Below are positions 1-8,187 of a DNA stretch of 64,000 nucleotides, one piece after another. The stretch is from Microcoleus vaginatus HSN003. Lineage in GTDB: Bacteria > Cyanobacteriota > Cyanobacteriia > Cyanobacteriales > Microcoleaceae. Position numbers and translations under genes: made by a program. Position 1 is the first letter of the stretch. The number at the start of each line of letters is the position of its first letter. The DNA is taken from NCBI RefSeq assembly GCF_022701255.1, contig NZ_CP031705.1, positions 1,116,001 through 1,180,000 on the forward strand, written 5' to 3'. The notes under the pieces are model-generated. The model did no database searches. It was not told the DNA's origin and worked only from the letters and a program-made list of their open reading frames with translations.

Positions 1-2876
1 GGTTTGAGCAGACCTATGAATTGGAACGATTGGTCAAAAATGGCTCGGAACAGTCTTTCGCGATCGCGCAGCATCTCTTGTGCGCGTTTGCGATCGCTGA
101 TGTCGCGAGTAACTGTTGCGAACCCGATAGGCTCGCCGGTTTCTGGGTGTTTGACTGTAAATAGGGTGAAGTCAACCGGAAAGTCTTCGCCGGTTTGAAA
201 GTTCCTCAAGCGGAATTCACCCTGCCAAAAACCGTCTCGCACAGTAGCCGGCACGATTTCTTCTTTGAAAATCTTAGCATCTTCTACTGAGAAGAAGTCA
301 TACATACTTTTGCTTTTGACTTCTTCAATATTTTGCAATCCTACTTGTTTAAGTCCAGCGGCATTCAGGTATGTTCCCTGTCCCTCCAGGGTTGCCGTGC
401 CGATAAAATCCGAGCTGCTTTCTACGATCGAAATCAATCTTTGCTTTTCGATTTCGGCTTGCTTGCGCTCCGTGATATCGTTGTTAGTTTCTAAAATTGC
501 TTTGGGTTTTCCCTGTTCGTCTCGCTGCAAATTCCAGCGGCTGAATACGGTGATTTTAGTGTCATAATTGGTAGTGTGAATTATTTCTCCTTCCCAATAA
601 TCCTGCTCTTCTAACTGTGCCCATATAGCTGCTAAAGGCTGGGAAAAAGTGCTGTGCAATAGAATATGGGTGAGTTTCCCCAAGGCTTCTTTTTTTGTCC
701 AGCCGTACATCCGTTCGGCTCCCTGATTCCAATAATTAATCGTGCCGTCCATATCGCGAACGATCAAGGCGTCGCTTGCCAGGTCAAGCATTTGCAAGTT
801 CTGCTGCAAGGCTTCTTCTGTGCGCTTGCTTTCTGTAATGTTGCGGGCGATAGTTGACAGAAATTCAATTTCTCCATTCTCGGATTTGTGAGCAATAATT
901 ACTTGAGAAACTGGTATTTCTTGGCCGTCTAAAGTTCGCCACATTGCCTCGCCGCTCCACGCCCCCTCCCGGCAAGCTGCGGGGATGCCGACGTTGATAA
1001 GAGTGTCGATACTTTTGGGCGATGTCAGGTCGGAAATGCTGAATCCGGCTAAATCTGCGTTTGCGCCAACTCTCAACATTTCTCTGGCTGCGCGGTTGAG
1101 ATAAATGGTGCGCTGTTGGGTGTCGGCGATGCCTACCCAGTCTGTTGTGGTTTCTAAAATTGCTTTGAACCGCAATAGTTCTTGTTCAGATTTGCGGCGC
1201 TGTGTGATGTCGCGTGCGAAGCACAGCATTCCTAAAATGTTGCCTTCTGTATCTTGGAGGGGCAATTTCTGGGTGTCGAAGCTATGTACTTTGCCGTCGG
1301 CTAAGGTGGCTAAGTAGTTGGAACCGGGCGCGAGGTGGTTGCCGGCCCGGAAGTTTTGGATTTGGTTCTGGGAATCGGTTTCGGCTTGGAAACTGCCAAA
1401 GATTTGATCGACCGATATGCCTATTTCTGCGTCGTCTTTGCCGATAATTTCTGCTTGAGTTTTGCCGAAGGCGGTGGCAAAACCTGCATTTACTAGGGTA
1501 TAGCGCGAGTTTCTATCTTTGACGAAGATGCAGTCTGGGGTAGCGTCAATGACTGTCCGCAGCAAGTTTTGGGAGCTTTCTACTTCTGCGAGTGTCTGGC
1601 GCAGTTGTTCTTCCATTTGCACGCGCGTGGTGATATCTCTAATCGCGGAAACGAGAAATTTCCTGCCGTCGCTATCTACAAAAGTAGATTTTTTGGCGGA
1701 GACAAAGCGGGTGTTTCCTGCTGGATCTTTGATGGTTTTTTGGACTTCGGTGCTGGTATTTGTCACGAAAACTAATTCGTCTTTTTCTCGATATCTCTCT
1801 GCTTCGTCTGGGGGCAAAAACTGGTCGTAGCATTTGCCAAGTAGTTCTTCTCTGCTGTGACCTATGTATTGACAAAAGGCATCGTTTAATGTTATCCAGC
1901 GGTGCTGTTGGTCTTTGACGTAAATCGGGTCGGGGATGCTGTTGAGGATGTTGTTTAAGAATTGTTCTGAAGCTTTTAATTGCTCTTGGACTGCGGTGCG
2001 ATCGAGAATTTCCTGTTCCAATTGTGTGTTAGTTTGCAGGAGCTGCTCGGTTCTTTCATTCACTCGCTGCTCTAGTTCTGCGCTTAGCTGCTGCAAGGCG
2101 GCTTCGGCCTGTTTGCGCTTGGTAATCTCCCGGCCTTCTGCGAGGATTTGAAATACTTCTCCTGTTGCATTTAACAGCGGCTTAAACGACAAGTCAATTA
2201 CTGTTACCTGATTGTTAGCTCCGGTGATTTCGTATTCTTCCCGGACAAAATTACCGACCGCAACTTGTTGAATGTTCGTTTTTAGGCGCTGCTGGTTTGT
2301 TGGGGATGATGCCCAGCCTGGTATCAGCCAAAATTTCAGCCCCTGCACTTCTGATGGTGGGAAATCGCCTAATTTTAGCGCTGTCTGATTGGCTTCGATC
2401 AGAGTACCGTCTGCCTCCAATAATGCGATCGCTTGAAAAGCTTGGTCGAAGATTGCGTGAAATCGCTGGGTAGTTTCGCTCAGCGCTTGTTCTGTTTCTT
2501 TTTTAGCGTTAAGGATGCGGGTGGAACCTACTAAGAAGCCGTAGCGGTTGGACAAACTCAAAAAAGCGATCGCCGCAATTACAGTGATCCAATCGAACAC
2601 AGTTTGCACCACCGGAGAGTGCGGCAGTCCTAGGTATTCGGCAGCGTGGCCGCTGTGGCCGAAAGCGCAAGTCCAAAATATGCCTGCTGTGACTGTGGCG
2701 AAGATGTCGAACCCGAATTGACGGTTTCGCCACAAACCTAAGCTGATTAGCCAGGCGATCGCAAAGTAACATCCAGAAATGATGACATTAGCCGCCCCAG
2801 CTACCAGCGATGGGGACAAGTCAGGCAATGTCAAGGTGAAAGTTGTTGCGATCCAAGTATAGAGAAGTTTGATCAT
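1..2876 (-). CDS. Membrane-anchored multi-PAS sensor protein, C-terminus cut by the window edge
   Basis: Translation from the ATG at 2876 is open to the left edge (at least 958 residues). The first ~120 residues contain about four hydrophobic segments. At least seven PAS domains follow, with coiled coil between the first and second (ELEQRVNERTEQL). Recognisable PAS cores include IPDPIYVKD, TPDCIFVKD, TTDWVGIAD, SDALIVRDMDG and SSDFIGTA, and inter-domain linkers of the DITERKQAE type recur. This is the layout of a cyanobacterial multi-sensor histidine kinase or diguanylate cyclase; the output domain lies outside the window, so the enzyme class is unknown. It is the last gene of a minus-strand run behind a CheY-like regulator and CheW, with 90 bp to cheW, which suggests a shared signalling role. 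The PAS assignment is firm; ligand and output are not known. Confidence 0.85.
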   Translation of the reverse strand, partial: MIKLLYTWIATTFTLTLPDLSPSLVAGAANVIISGCYFAIAWLISLGLWRNRQFGFDIFATVTAGIFWTCAFGHSGHAAEYLGLPHSPVVQTVFDWITVIAAIAFLSLSNRYGFLVGSTRILNAKKETEQALSETTQRFHAIFDQAFQAIALLEADGTLIEANQTALKLGDFPPSEVQGLKFWLIPGWASSPTNQQRLKTNIQQVAVGNFVREEYEITGANNQVTVIDLSFKPLLNATGEVFQILAEGREITKRKQAEAALQQLSAELEQRVNERTEQLLQTNTQLEQEILDRTAVQEQLKASEQFLNNILNSIPDPIYVKDQQHRWITLNDAFCQYIGHSREELLGKCYDQFLPPDEAERYREKDELVFVTNTSTEVQKTIKDPAGNTRFVSAKKSTFVDSDGRKFLVSAIRDITTRVQMEEQLRQTLAEVESSQNLLRTVIDATPDCIFVKDRNSRYTLVNAGFATAFGKTQAEIIGKDDAEIGISVDQIFGSFQAETDSQNQIQNFRAGNHLAPGSNYLATLADGKVHSFDTQKLPLQDTEGNILGMLCFARDITQRRKSEQELLRFKAILETTTDWVGIADTQQRTIYLNRAAREMLRVGANADLAGFSISDLTSPKSIDTLINVGIPAACREGAWSGEAMWRTLDGQEIPVSQVIIAHKSENGEIEFLSTIARNITESKRTEEALQQNLQMLDLASDALIVRDMDGTINYWNQGAERMYGWTKKEALGKLTHILLHSTFSQPLAAIWAQLEEQDYWEGEIIHTTNYDTKITVFSRWNLQRDEQGKPKAILETNNDITERKQAEIEKQRLISIVESSSDFIGTATLEGQGTYLNAAGLKQVGLQNIEEVKSKSMYDFFSVEDAKIFKEEIVPATVRDGFWQGEFRLRNFQTGEDFPVDFTLFTVKHPETGEPIGFATVTRDISDRKRAQEMLRDRERLFRAIFDQSFQFIGLLK

Positions 2877-2966
2877 AAGATTAAGGATGGGCAAATCGGA
2901 TGCGGGCGATCGGTAGTTAAATTTATTGATGCAAAGCCATTGCAGACTTATGTGTAGGGTGGATTT

Positions 2967-3470
2967 TTACCAGCGTTCGGAATGGGCGATCGCTTCTACA
3001 TCGACAATCATTAACAAGCGTCCTTCGGAATTGTACAGACCTTTTAAGAATGGAGCTAGGTCGGGACTCACATCTAGGGCTGAGACAATGCGATCGGGAT
3101 GGAGAGGTAACACTCCTTCGACACGGGAGACGGCTAATCCCACTCGCATTTTAGACAACAATCTCACGTCTCGCCGATCGGGCGCTTCTACAACTAAGAT
3201 GCGGCTGTTTGGGTGGTAGATGTCAACTGGCTCAATACCGACGAACAGTCCGAAGTCTGCTACTGCTAAGATTTCGCCCCGCAAGTTGGTTAATCCCAGC
3301 AAAAATGGCAGGGTGTTGGGAACCAGGGAAATCGGTTGTTCCTTGAGGGAAAGGACTTCCCGCACTGCCTCTAATTCTATGCCGAACAGACTGCCTCCTT
3401 GACCGAACAGGAGGAATTGCTTTGTTATACTTGTCTGATTCCCCTCAGCGGGGGGAGCCGTTATTTTCAT
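2967..3470 (-). CDS. CheW-like chemotaxis/motility coupling protein
   Basis: A 167-residue protein made almost entirely of one CheW domain (about residues 15-160). It shows the usual pattern: a QFLLFGQGGSLFGIELEAV opening strand, the NLRGEILAVADF segment, a second half beginning SRILVVE, and a closing LYNSEGRLLMIVDVE strand. CheW couples methyl-accepting receptors to a CheA kinase. In cyanobacteria such proteins often serve type IV pilus-based motility or phototaxis, but no receptor or CheA is visible here. It lies between a CheY-like regulator upstream and a multi-PAS sensor downstream, all on the minus strand. Length is normal for the family and it has no signal peptide, so it should be cytoplasmic. 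Confidence 0.9.
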   Translation of the reverse strand: MKITAPPAEGNQTSITKQFLLFGQGGSLFGIELEAVREVLSLKEQPISLVPNTLPFLLGLTNLRGEILAVADFGLFVGIEPVDIYHPNSRILVVEAPDRRDVRLLSKMRVGLAVSRVEGVLPLHPDRIVSALDVSPDLAPFLKGLYNSEGRLLMIVDVEAIAHSERW

Positions 3471-3652
3471 GGCTTATTTTTAGTTTATAGTGTAGCTTAC
3501 AAATTAGAATTTTGCTGTGACCCTAAAGTCGATCGCCGATCGAGTTTTTCACAATCAGTTTGGGTGCATCAAATGTTTCGGTTAAATAAATTGCGGGTTG
3601 GGCAAATAAACAGGTCGCTATCATTAAACATAAAACTTTTATGGGGTTTAAA

Positions 3653-3679
3653 AACCCTGTTTATTAAAAAAACGGGGTT
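3653..3679 (-). terminator. Probable intrinsic terminator behind the CheY-like gene
   Basis: Arms AACCCTGTTT (3653-3662) and AAACGGGGTT (3670-3679) pair over 10 bp with one G-T wobble. Read on the minus strand the stem runs into a short T tract (GGGTTTTT), so it could terminate the response-regulator transcript before cheW. Confidence 0.45.
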
Positions 3680-3728
3680 GATCGGCATAATGTTTTTTTG
3701 GGAAGCTGCCGATGACTTTATATTTTGT

Positions 3729-4094
3729 TTACACAGAAAGCAGACGCTGCACTATGTGAACGAGTTGCTGAGGTTCAAAGGGTTTGCTAACGTAAGCGTC
3801 GGCGCCTAAATCGGTTCCCCAAGCTTTATCGATCTCGGTGTTTTTATGAGTACAAAATACTACGGGCAATTTTGCAGTTGCGCGATCGCCCCGCAATTCT
3901 CTGATCACTTCAAACCCGTTCATTCGTGGCATCACTACATCTAAAACGACCAAAGCCGGAAGGGTTTTGCGGATCATGGCGATCGCTTCTTCGCCGTCGC
4001 CGGCCCGGATCACATCCAGTCCGGCATCTTGAAGAATGCGGCAGATGATTTCTAGTTCGCTCTTAACATCGTCCACTACTAAAATTTTGGACAT
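3729..4094 (-). CDS. CheY/PilH-like single-domain response regulator
   Basis: A 121-residue stand-alone receiver domain. The acidic pair D8-D9 (ILVVDD), phospho-acceptor D52 (LDVVMP), the conserved Thr in VVFCTHK and K104 (SKPF) are all in place, so it should be phosphorylatable. There is no output domain, so it probably acts by protein contact, as CheY or PilG/PilH do. I chose the ATG at 4094 because the receiver fold begins at once and an AGGAAG ribosome-binding site lies about 12 bases upstream. An earlier in-frame codon at 4142 would add 16 residues with no family support. It is the first gene of the minus-strand group with cheW and the multi-PAS sensor, which makes a small signalling module plausible. 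Confidence 0.9.
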   Translation of the reverse strand: MSKILVVDDVKSELEIICRILQDAGLDVIRAGDGEEAIAMIRKTLPALVVLDVVMPRMNGFEVIRELRGDRATAKLPVVFCTHKNTEIDKAWGTDLGADAYVSKPFEPQQLVHIVQRLLSV

Positions 4095-4803
4095 GATTCT
4101 ACACTTCCTTGCTGTTGTTGACGACGGACTACGTTTATTCAAAAGCTACCGCGACTGGTGGCGGTGAGACTATACCGCTTTGCTAGCAAATTAATGTACT
4201 TCCAAATACAATATAGCCGATCGCATAGCTGAAGGTTGGTTATCAGCGATAAAAAGCGATAAAAATTTACTTGGCTAACGGAATCGCCCTTAATAAATTA
4301 ATAGGTAAGTGGTAATTAATCAGGAACCGTTCGCTCTTAAAGCAAACAGTTATTAGAAAAAAATAAGAGTAAATCGATCGAAAACAATATTTATAAACTA
4401 TTGTTTGAGTCTTATTCCAAATCATGCCGTTCAGGGCATGACACACATGAGTATCGCTGAATTATGTAATTAGTACAAGCAAGAGCTAAATAGCAGTTGG
4501 AGCCGCTGCTATTACGAATATTAAGTAAAAATTTTTATAGTTAATTGAAACCACAATTTCGCTGACTAAGCCATAGTGTTTTATTAATCAGAGAAGTCAA
4601 TTTTAGGAATTATAAAAATGGCATTTAAAGAGTTTTATTCTCTGTAATTTATAATTGGGGGCAGGTTCAATTGACCGCATAGTCGAATTTTACCCAGTAG
4701 AGGAGTGTTGGGCTAACCCCAACAGTCACAAGCGCGCGATCGCCATCCTTGAGCTTGATTGTGAACCCAGCCGAAAAGACTGCTGCAAAATGCAGTCAAT
4801 CGA

Positions 4804-4838
4804 TTTTAGATTTTAGATTTGAGATTTGAGATTTGAAG
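4804..4838. repeat. Heptanucleotide tandem repeat (STRR), TTTTAGA/TTTGAGA type
   Basis: Five consecutive 7-base units (TTTTAGA twice, TTTGAGA twice, TTTGAAG). It is one of many blocks in the window related to AATCTAA/AAATCTA, as known for STRR sequences in filamentous cyanobacteria. Confidence 0.8.
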
Positions 4839-4975
4839 AAGGGCTCCCACTGATAAATCCGGGGGCGGGTGATGAGCAGTCGGAGCTTTTTTCTCGCTTC
4901 ACGGATGAATCCGGGTGCCCCGGACGACATTGCTTGATTGTCAAATTAGTCGGTGAGGGAGAGACTGCGATCGGC

Positions 4976-4981
4976 TATAAT
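4976..4981 (+). promoter_or_regulatory. Candidate -10 box for cysH
   Basis: A perfect TATAAT 39 bases before the cysH ATG. No convincing -35 hexamer lies at 16-18 bp (the bases there are GTGAGG), so if it is used an activator may be needed. The assignment rests on position and the hexamer only. Confidence 0.45.
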
Positions 4982-5019
4982 AAAGGGCTAGAGGAAAAGA
5001 ACACCGAAAACCCGAAAAT

Positions 5020-5754
5020 ATGGTTGCCATCCAAAGAAATCTCAACATTGCCGCCCTAGAAGCAGAATACAGTCAAAAAACCCCGCGAGACATTCTCAAA
5101 TTTGCCCTAGAAAATTTTGACAATATCTCCATATCTTTCAGCGGGGCTGAAGATGTAGTTCTGATCGATATGGCCTCAAAAATTACCAAGAACTTCCGCG
5201 TTTTCACCCTAGACACCGGACGATTGCACTCAGAAACCTATCAGTTTTTGGATGAAGTCAGAAAACATTACGGCATTAAATTAGAAGTAATGTTTCCCGA
5301 TGCGGCAGAAGTACAAGCCCTAGTAGAAGAAAAGGGATTGTTTAGTTTTTATCAAGACGGTCACAAAGAATGCTGCGGCGTGCGGAAAGTCAAGCCCCTG
5401 CGCCGCAAACTGAATACTCTCGATGCTTGGATTACCGGTCAGCGGAAAGACCAAAGTCCCAGTACCCGCAACGGTATTCCGGTCATTGAATTTGACAGTG
5501 CATTCTCAACTCCCGACCATGAATTAATTAAATTTAACCCTTTAGCAAACTGGTCTTCGGCAGAGGTTTGGGAATACATTCGCGCTTTGGGAGTGCCTTA
5601 CAACAAGTTGCACGAACGCGGTTTTGTAAGCATTGGTTGCGAACCTTGTACGAAGCCGGTATTGCCGAACCAACACGAACGCGAAGGTCGCTGGTGGTGG
5701 GAAGAAGCCACCGTAAAAGAGTGCGGTTTGCACGCTGGTAACGCCCACAAATAG
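5020..5754 (+). CDS. cysH: Phosphoadenylyl-/adenylyl-sulfate reductase CysH, Fe-S type
   Basis: A 244-residue thioredoxin-dependent reductase of assimilatory sulfate reduction, converting activated sulfate (PAPS or APS) to sulfite. The PP-loop-like SFSGAED sits at residues 39-45, and the catalytic Cys is C235 in the C-terminal ECGLH. The protein also has the cysteine pairs C118-C119 (ECCGVRK) and C207/C210 (GCEPC). These are the ligands of a [4Fe-4S] cluster in the APS-reducing branch of the family and are absent from the E. coli-type PAPS enzyme. The name CysH is safe; a preference for APS is an inference from the cluster motif. It stands alone, with a hairpin repeat right behind it and a TATAAT 39 bp before the ATG. 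Length is normal. Confidence 0.93.
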   Translation: MVAIQRNLNIAALEAEYSQKTPRDILKFALENFDNISISFSGAEDVVLIDMASKITKNFRVFTLDTGRLHSETYQFLDEVRKHYGIKLEVMFPDAAEVQALVEEKGLFSFYQDGHKECCGVRKVKPLRRKLNTLDAWITGQRKDQSPSTRNGIPVIEFDSAFSTPDHELIKFNPLANWSSAEVWEYIRALGVPYNKLHERGFVSIGCEPCTKPVLPNQHEREGRWWWEEATVKECGLHAGNAHK

Positions 5755-5769
5755 TAAATCACTGAGTAG

Positions 5770-5816
5770 GGTGCGCCTAGCGCACCCTAGTATTTGTTTG
5801 GTGCGCTAGGCGCACC
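5770..5816. repeat. Nested palindromic hairpin repeat behind cysH
   Basis: GGTGCGCCTAGCGCACC (5770-5786) and its exact reverse complement GGTGCGCTAGGCGCACC (5800-5816) flank a 13-base loop. Each arm is itself nearly palindromic. It probably ends the cysH transcript. Related GGTGCGC...GCGCACC sequences recur, for example at 49890-49909. Confidence 0.7.
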
Positions 5817-5891
5817 TTACCCAAGAATAAATGCACTTCACAACATAAATAGTAGCGGAAGAATTCGCAATTAAAATAAACACAAATTACC

Positions 5892-5920
5892 TTGAGCTTG
5901 CCCTTGAACTTTGATAAAAT
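5892..5920 (+). promoter_or_regulatory. Upstream promoter of the aldolase gene (copy 1)
   Basis: TTGAGC (5892-5897), a 17-bp spacer and TAAAAT (5915-5920) form a good sigma-70 type promoter inside repeat copy 1. Confidence 0.65.
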
Positions 5921-5981
5921 GATCGACAGTCCGAATAAATAGTAGCGGAAGGATTCGCAATTAAAATAAACAGAAATTACG

Positions 5982-6010
5982 CTGAGCTTGCCCTTGAACT
6001 TTGATAGAAT
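5982..6010 (+). promoter_or_regulatory. Downstream promoter of the aldolase gene (copy 2)
   Basis: CTGAGC (5982-5987), the identical 17-bp spacer and TAGAAT (6005-6010), exactly 90 bp after the first promoter. Both hexamers are slightly further from consensus than in copy 1. Confidence 0.6.
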
Positions 6011-6048
6011 GATCAACATTCAGAAAAGTTTTTAAAGCAGGTACTATT

Positions 6049-7026
6049 ATGCTGGTCTCAACTCGCGAATTGCTGAACACGGCCCGGAGAAAGGCTTATG
6101 CGATCGGCGCTTTTAACGTCTACAACCTCGAAGGAGTAAAAGCCGTCATCAATGCGGCCGAAGCGCTGGACAGTCCTGCGATACTGCAACTTCACCCCAG
6201 CGCCCTCCTATACGGAAAGTCGCCTTTAGTCGCGCTGTGCGTCAAAGCTGCCCGCACATCTTTAGTGCCGATCGCAGTACACTTAGATCACGGCACCTCA
6301 GAAAAAGACATTCACATCGGTCTAGCCGCCGGCATTAAATCAGTTATGGCAGACGGTTCTCCTTTGCCCTACGAACAAAACTTAATATTTACCCGGGAAA
6401 TGGCTAAATTATCCCACGCTAACGGTGCGGCAGTTGAAGCAGAAATGGGCAGAATTAGTGGCAGGGAAGAAGGTTTGACAATCGAGGAGAAAGCCGCAAG
6501 GATGACCGATCCCGTAGCAGCAGTAGAGTTTATCAAAGAAACTAAGGTGGATTTTTTAGCCGTAACAATTGGTAACGTTCACGGCAAATATTTAAGCCAA
6601 CCAAAACTCGATTTTTCGCGTCTGGCCAAAATCCGGGCTGCTGTTTCAGTGCCATTAGTGATGCACGGAGCTAGCGGTTTGCCGAACTCAATGATTCATC
6701 AATGTATTAAATTCGGAATATCTAAATTTAATGTGAATACGGAAGTTCGCGAAGCTTATATGGACGTGTTAAAAAGTAACATTTCTGAGCCACATCCGGA
6801 TTTGTTGGAAATAATGGAAAAAGCTATCGATGCCATGCAATCGGTCATTGCTGACAAACTGCAACTTTTCGGTTCTGTCGGTAAAGCTTATTTGCATCAA
6901 TCTTCCTACGCGGATGACTTGACTGCCAAGAGTACCAGCAACAAACCAACAAGCCGCAACCAATCAAGTTTTGATCAAAGGTTAAAGCCTGTGTATAGTG
7001 AGGCCTTGAGTCTTATGTTGAAGTAA
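6049..7026 (+). CDS. Class II (zinc) ketose-bisphosphate aldolase family protein
   Basis: A 325-residue TIM-barrel class II aldolase of the fructose/tagatose-bisphosphate family, which cleaves or forms ketose bisphosphates with a zinc ion. Visible active-site residues are D80-H81 in VHLDHGTS (catalytic Asp and metal His), E132 in EAEMG, H178 in GNVHG and H206 in MHGASG. The barrel ends near residue 285, and the last ~40 residues (TSNKPTSRNQSSFDQR) are a low-complexity tail. The GatY/KbaY-like length and motifs leave open whether fructose or tagatose bisphosphate is the substrate, so I give no symbol. A GCAGG ribosome-binding site precedes the ATG. Two tandem promoters sit directly upstream, which suggests strong or dual control. 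Confidence 0.88.
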   Translation: MLVSTRELLNTARRKAYAIGAFNVYNLEGVKAVINAAEALDSPAILQLHPSALLYGKSPLVALCVKAARTSLVPIAVHLDHGTSEKDIHIGLAAGIKSVMADGSPLPYEQNLIFTREMAKLSHANGAAVEAEMGRISGREEGLTIEEKAARMTDPVAAVEFIKETKVDFLAVTIGNVHGKYLSQPKLDFSRLAKIRAAVSVPLVMHGASGLPNSMIHQCIKFGISKFNVNTEVREAYMDVLKSNISEPHPDLLEIMEKAIDAMQSVIADKLQLFGSVGKAYLHQSSYADDLTAKSTSNKPTSRNQSSFDQRLKPVYSEALSLMLK

Positions 7027-7070
7027 AAAAAAACTAACGTCCTGACGGCGAACCAGTTTTTAGTCAGGAC
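7025..7070 (-). terminator. Intrinsic terminator of the Uma2-family gene
   Basis: Perfect 8-bp stem GTCCTGAC (7039-7046) / GTCAGGAC (7063-7070). On the minus strand it is followed by a nine-T tract (7033-7025). The convergent aldolase gene ends at its edge, so it may act on both. Confidence 0.7.
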
Positions 7071-7081
7071 TTCACTCCTCT

Positions 7082-7942
7082 CTAACCGTTTAAAAATCGA
7101 TCGGGATCGATGCCAGATTCCCGCAGCCGCCGAATTAAAGATTGCAATTGAGCTTCTGCTTGTTGAGCCCTAGATTCCGCTGACTCAGCCCGCTGCCGTT
7201 CCTGTTCCGCTTCAGTCAGAATCCAATTGCCATCAACATCATACCAGCGCAGCCACAGGCGATCGATTCCCTGAAACTCTCCTTGCCACAAACCCAAACC
7301 CAAACTTAGGTCAGCAATCCACACTCGCGAGTCGGGCAATTCTAATTCTTGATAGTGTCCGCCCTTCAATTCAAACACTCGCAACCTGTTAGTATAGCGG
7401 CTGAAAACGGCATAAATAGGAACCCGCAAAATTTGCTCGTAAACCTCCCATTTTCTGGGCGGTTGCTCCTTCGTCTCCGGCTCCAAAACTTGCCCGTTAC
7501 CCGCAGTGTTTCCCGACTGAGGTGGCAACTTTTCCTCATCGGTATTGTCGCCTAAATCTTCTTTTTCGGTTCCCGGCGAAAGCAGTTCTACAATTACAAA
7601 AGGATTCACGCCTTCCTGCCAAGTAACATAACTCATCCGCAGTTCGGAGCGATCGTAAAGTCGGGGAACTCCCACAACTCCCAACCAATCCGGCCGCTTG
7701 TGCCACAGAGTGTGATGCACGTCATAATAAAGGTTCATGTCGGTGCCGCTAAATATCTCAGAAGCTGGATAATTCCGAGGTCGAAACGTCAGGGTCAACA
7801 ACTGCGGCTGTAAATCGTGAAATTCGTCACGCAAACCAGGTTCCTCCGGGTCTTCGCTGGGTAAATCGTACATCGTCGGCAGCGTTTCTCTGGGCGATCG
7901 CGGCGGATCGGTTTGCGGCACAGGATATTTAAAAGGCAACAT
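7082..7942 (-). CDS. Uma2-family (DUF820) putative endonuclease with C-terminal coiled coil
   Basis: A 286-residue member of the Uma2/DUF820 family, which has a PD-(D/E)XK nuclease-like fold and is greatly expanded in cyanobacteria. The core shows MNLYYDVHHTLWHKRPDWLG, the NPFVIVELLSPGTE strand with its acidic residue, and the later strand VPIYAVFSRY. Between them is an acidic, low-complexity insert (about residues 131-163). The C-terminus is a charged coiled coil (EQERQRAESAESRAQQAEAQ) ending in the RLRESGIDPDRF element typical of the long subfamily. The biological role is unknown. The gene converges on the aldolase and has its own terminator. Confidence 0.85.
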   Translation of the reverse strand: MLPFKYPVPQTDPPRSPRETLPTMYDLPSEDPEEPGLRDEFHDLQPQLLTLTFRPRNYPASEIFSGTDMNLYYDVHHTLWHKRPDWLGVVGVPRLYDRSELRMSYVTWQEGVNPFVIVELLSPGTEKEDLGDNTDEEKLPPQSGNTAGNGQVLEPETKEQPPRKWEVYEQILRVPIYAVFSRYTNRLRVFELKGGHYQELELPDSRVWIADLSLGLGLWQGEFQGIDRLWLRWYDVDGNWILTEAEQERQRAESAESRAQQAEAQLQSLIRRLRESGIDPDRFLNG

Positions 7943-8140
7943 ATAATATTGAGAAATGACTGCATTTATGCTAACATCATGGCAGCATCCCCAGGAGAGC
8001 TTTCACCGGAGTGCAAGCCGGAGAGCTAGAAGCGAGATATATAGGCTTTGCTGTGTGGGATGATCGCACTCCTAGAAAGCGATTTTAACAAAAATGGGAT
8101 GATTCCCTTTTCCCCTTTTCTTCCTCTCTTCTGTGAAGTT

Positions 8141-8165
8141 AATCTAAAATCTAAAATCTGAAATC
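8141..8165. repeat. Short heptad repeat (AATCTAA) upstream of tex
   Basis: AATCTAA twice, AATCTGA and a partial unit, ending 22 bases before the tex ATG. It belongs to the same STRR family as the blocks near 37.2, 48.6 and 51.9 kb. Confidence 0.7.
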
Positions 8166-8187
8166 GACTGATCCGAACTTCTGCATT

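Larger units (their letters stand above)
4095..5019. other. Long intergenic region between the regulator and cysH
   Basis: A 925-bp gap between divergently oriented genes. Its reading frames are short and match no family I know. The left two thirds are AT-rich with scattered HIP1-like sites. The right third holds a heptad repeat block (4804-4838), a small palindrome TCCGGG-TGC-CCCGGA at 4909-4923, and a TATAAT box before cysH. I see no tRNA, rRNA or clear riboswitch. A small RNA cannot be excluded by eye. Confidence 0.5.
5847..6026 (+). repeat. 90-bp direct tandem duplication carrying two promoters
   Basis: Copy 1 (5847-5936) and copy 2 (5937-6026) match in about nine of ten positions with exact 90-bp spacing. 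Each opens AAATAGTAGCGGAAG and contains TTGCCCTTGAACTTTGAT. The block ends 22 bases before the aldolase ATG. Confidence 0.9.

Noticed and set aside
3399-3809. Plus-strand 136-residue frame across cheW and the CheY-like gene
   Set aside because: It is antisense to two well-supported genes and shows no protein-like pattern.
4836-5019. Possible SAM-type or sulfur riboswitch before cysH
   Set aside because: GC-rich hairpin pieces are present, but I could not find the conserved core of any known riboswitch class.
4826-5059. Plus-strand frame upstream of cysH
   Set aside because: It opens in a heptad repeat, overlaps the cysH start and has no recognisable domain.
5777-6019. Minus-strand open frame of 80 residues with internal repeats
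   Set aside because: The protein repeat is only the translation of the 90-bp promoter duplication; the frame covers the aldolase promoters and resembles no family.
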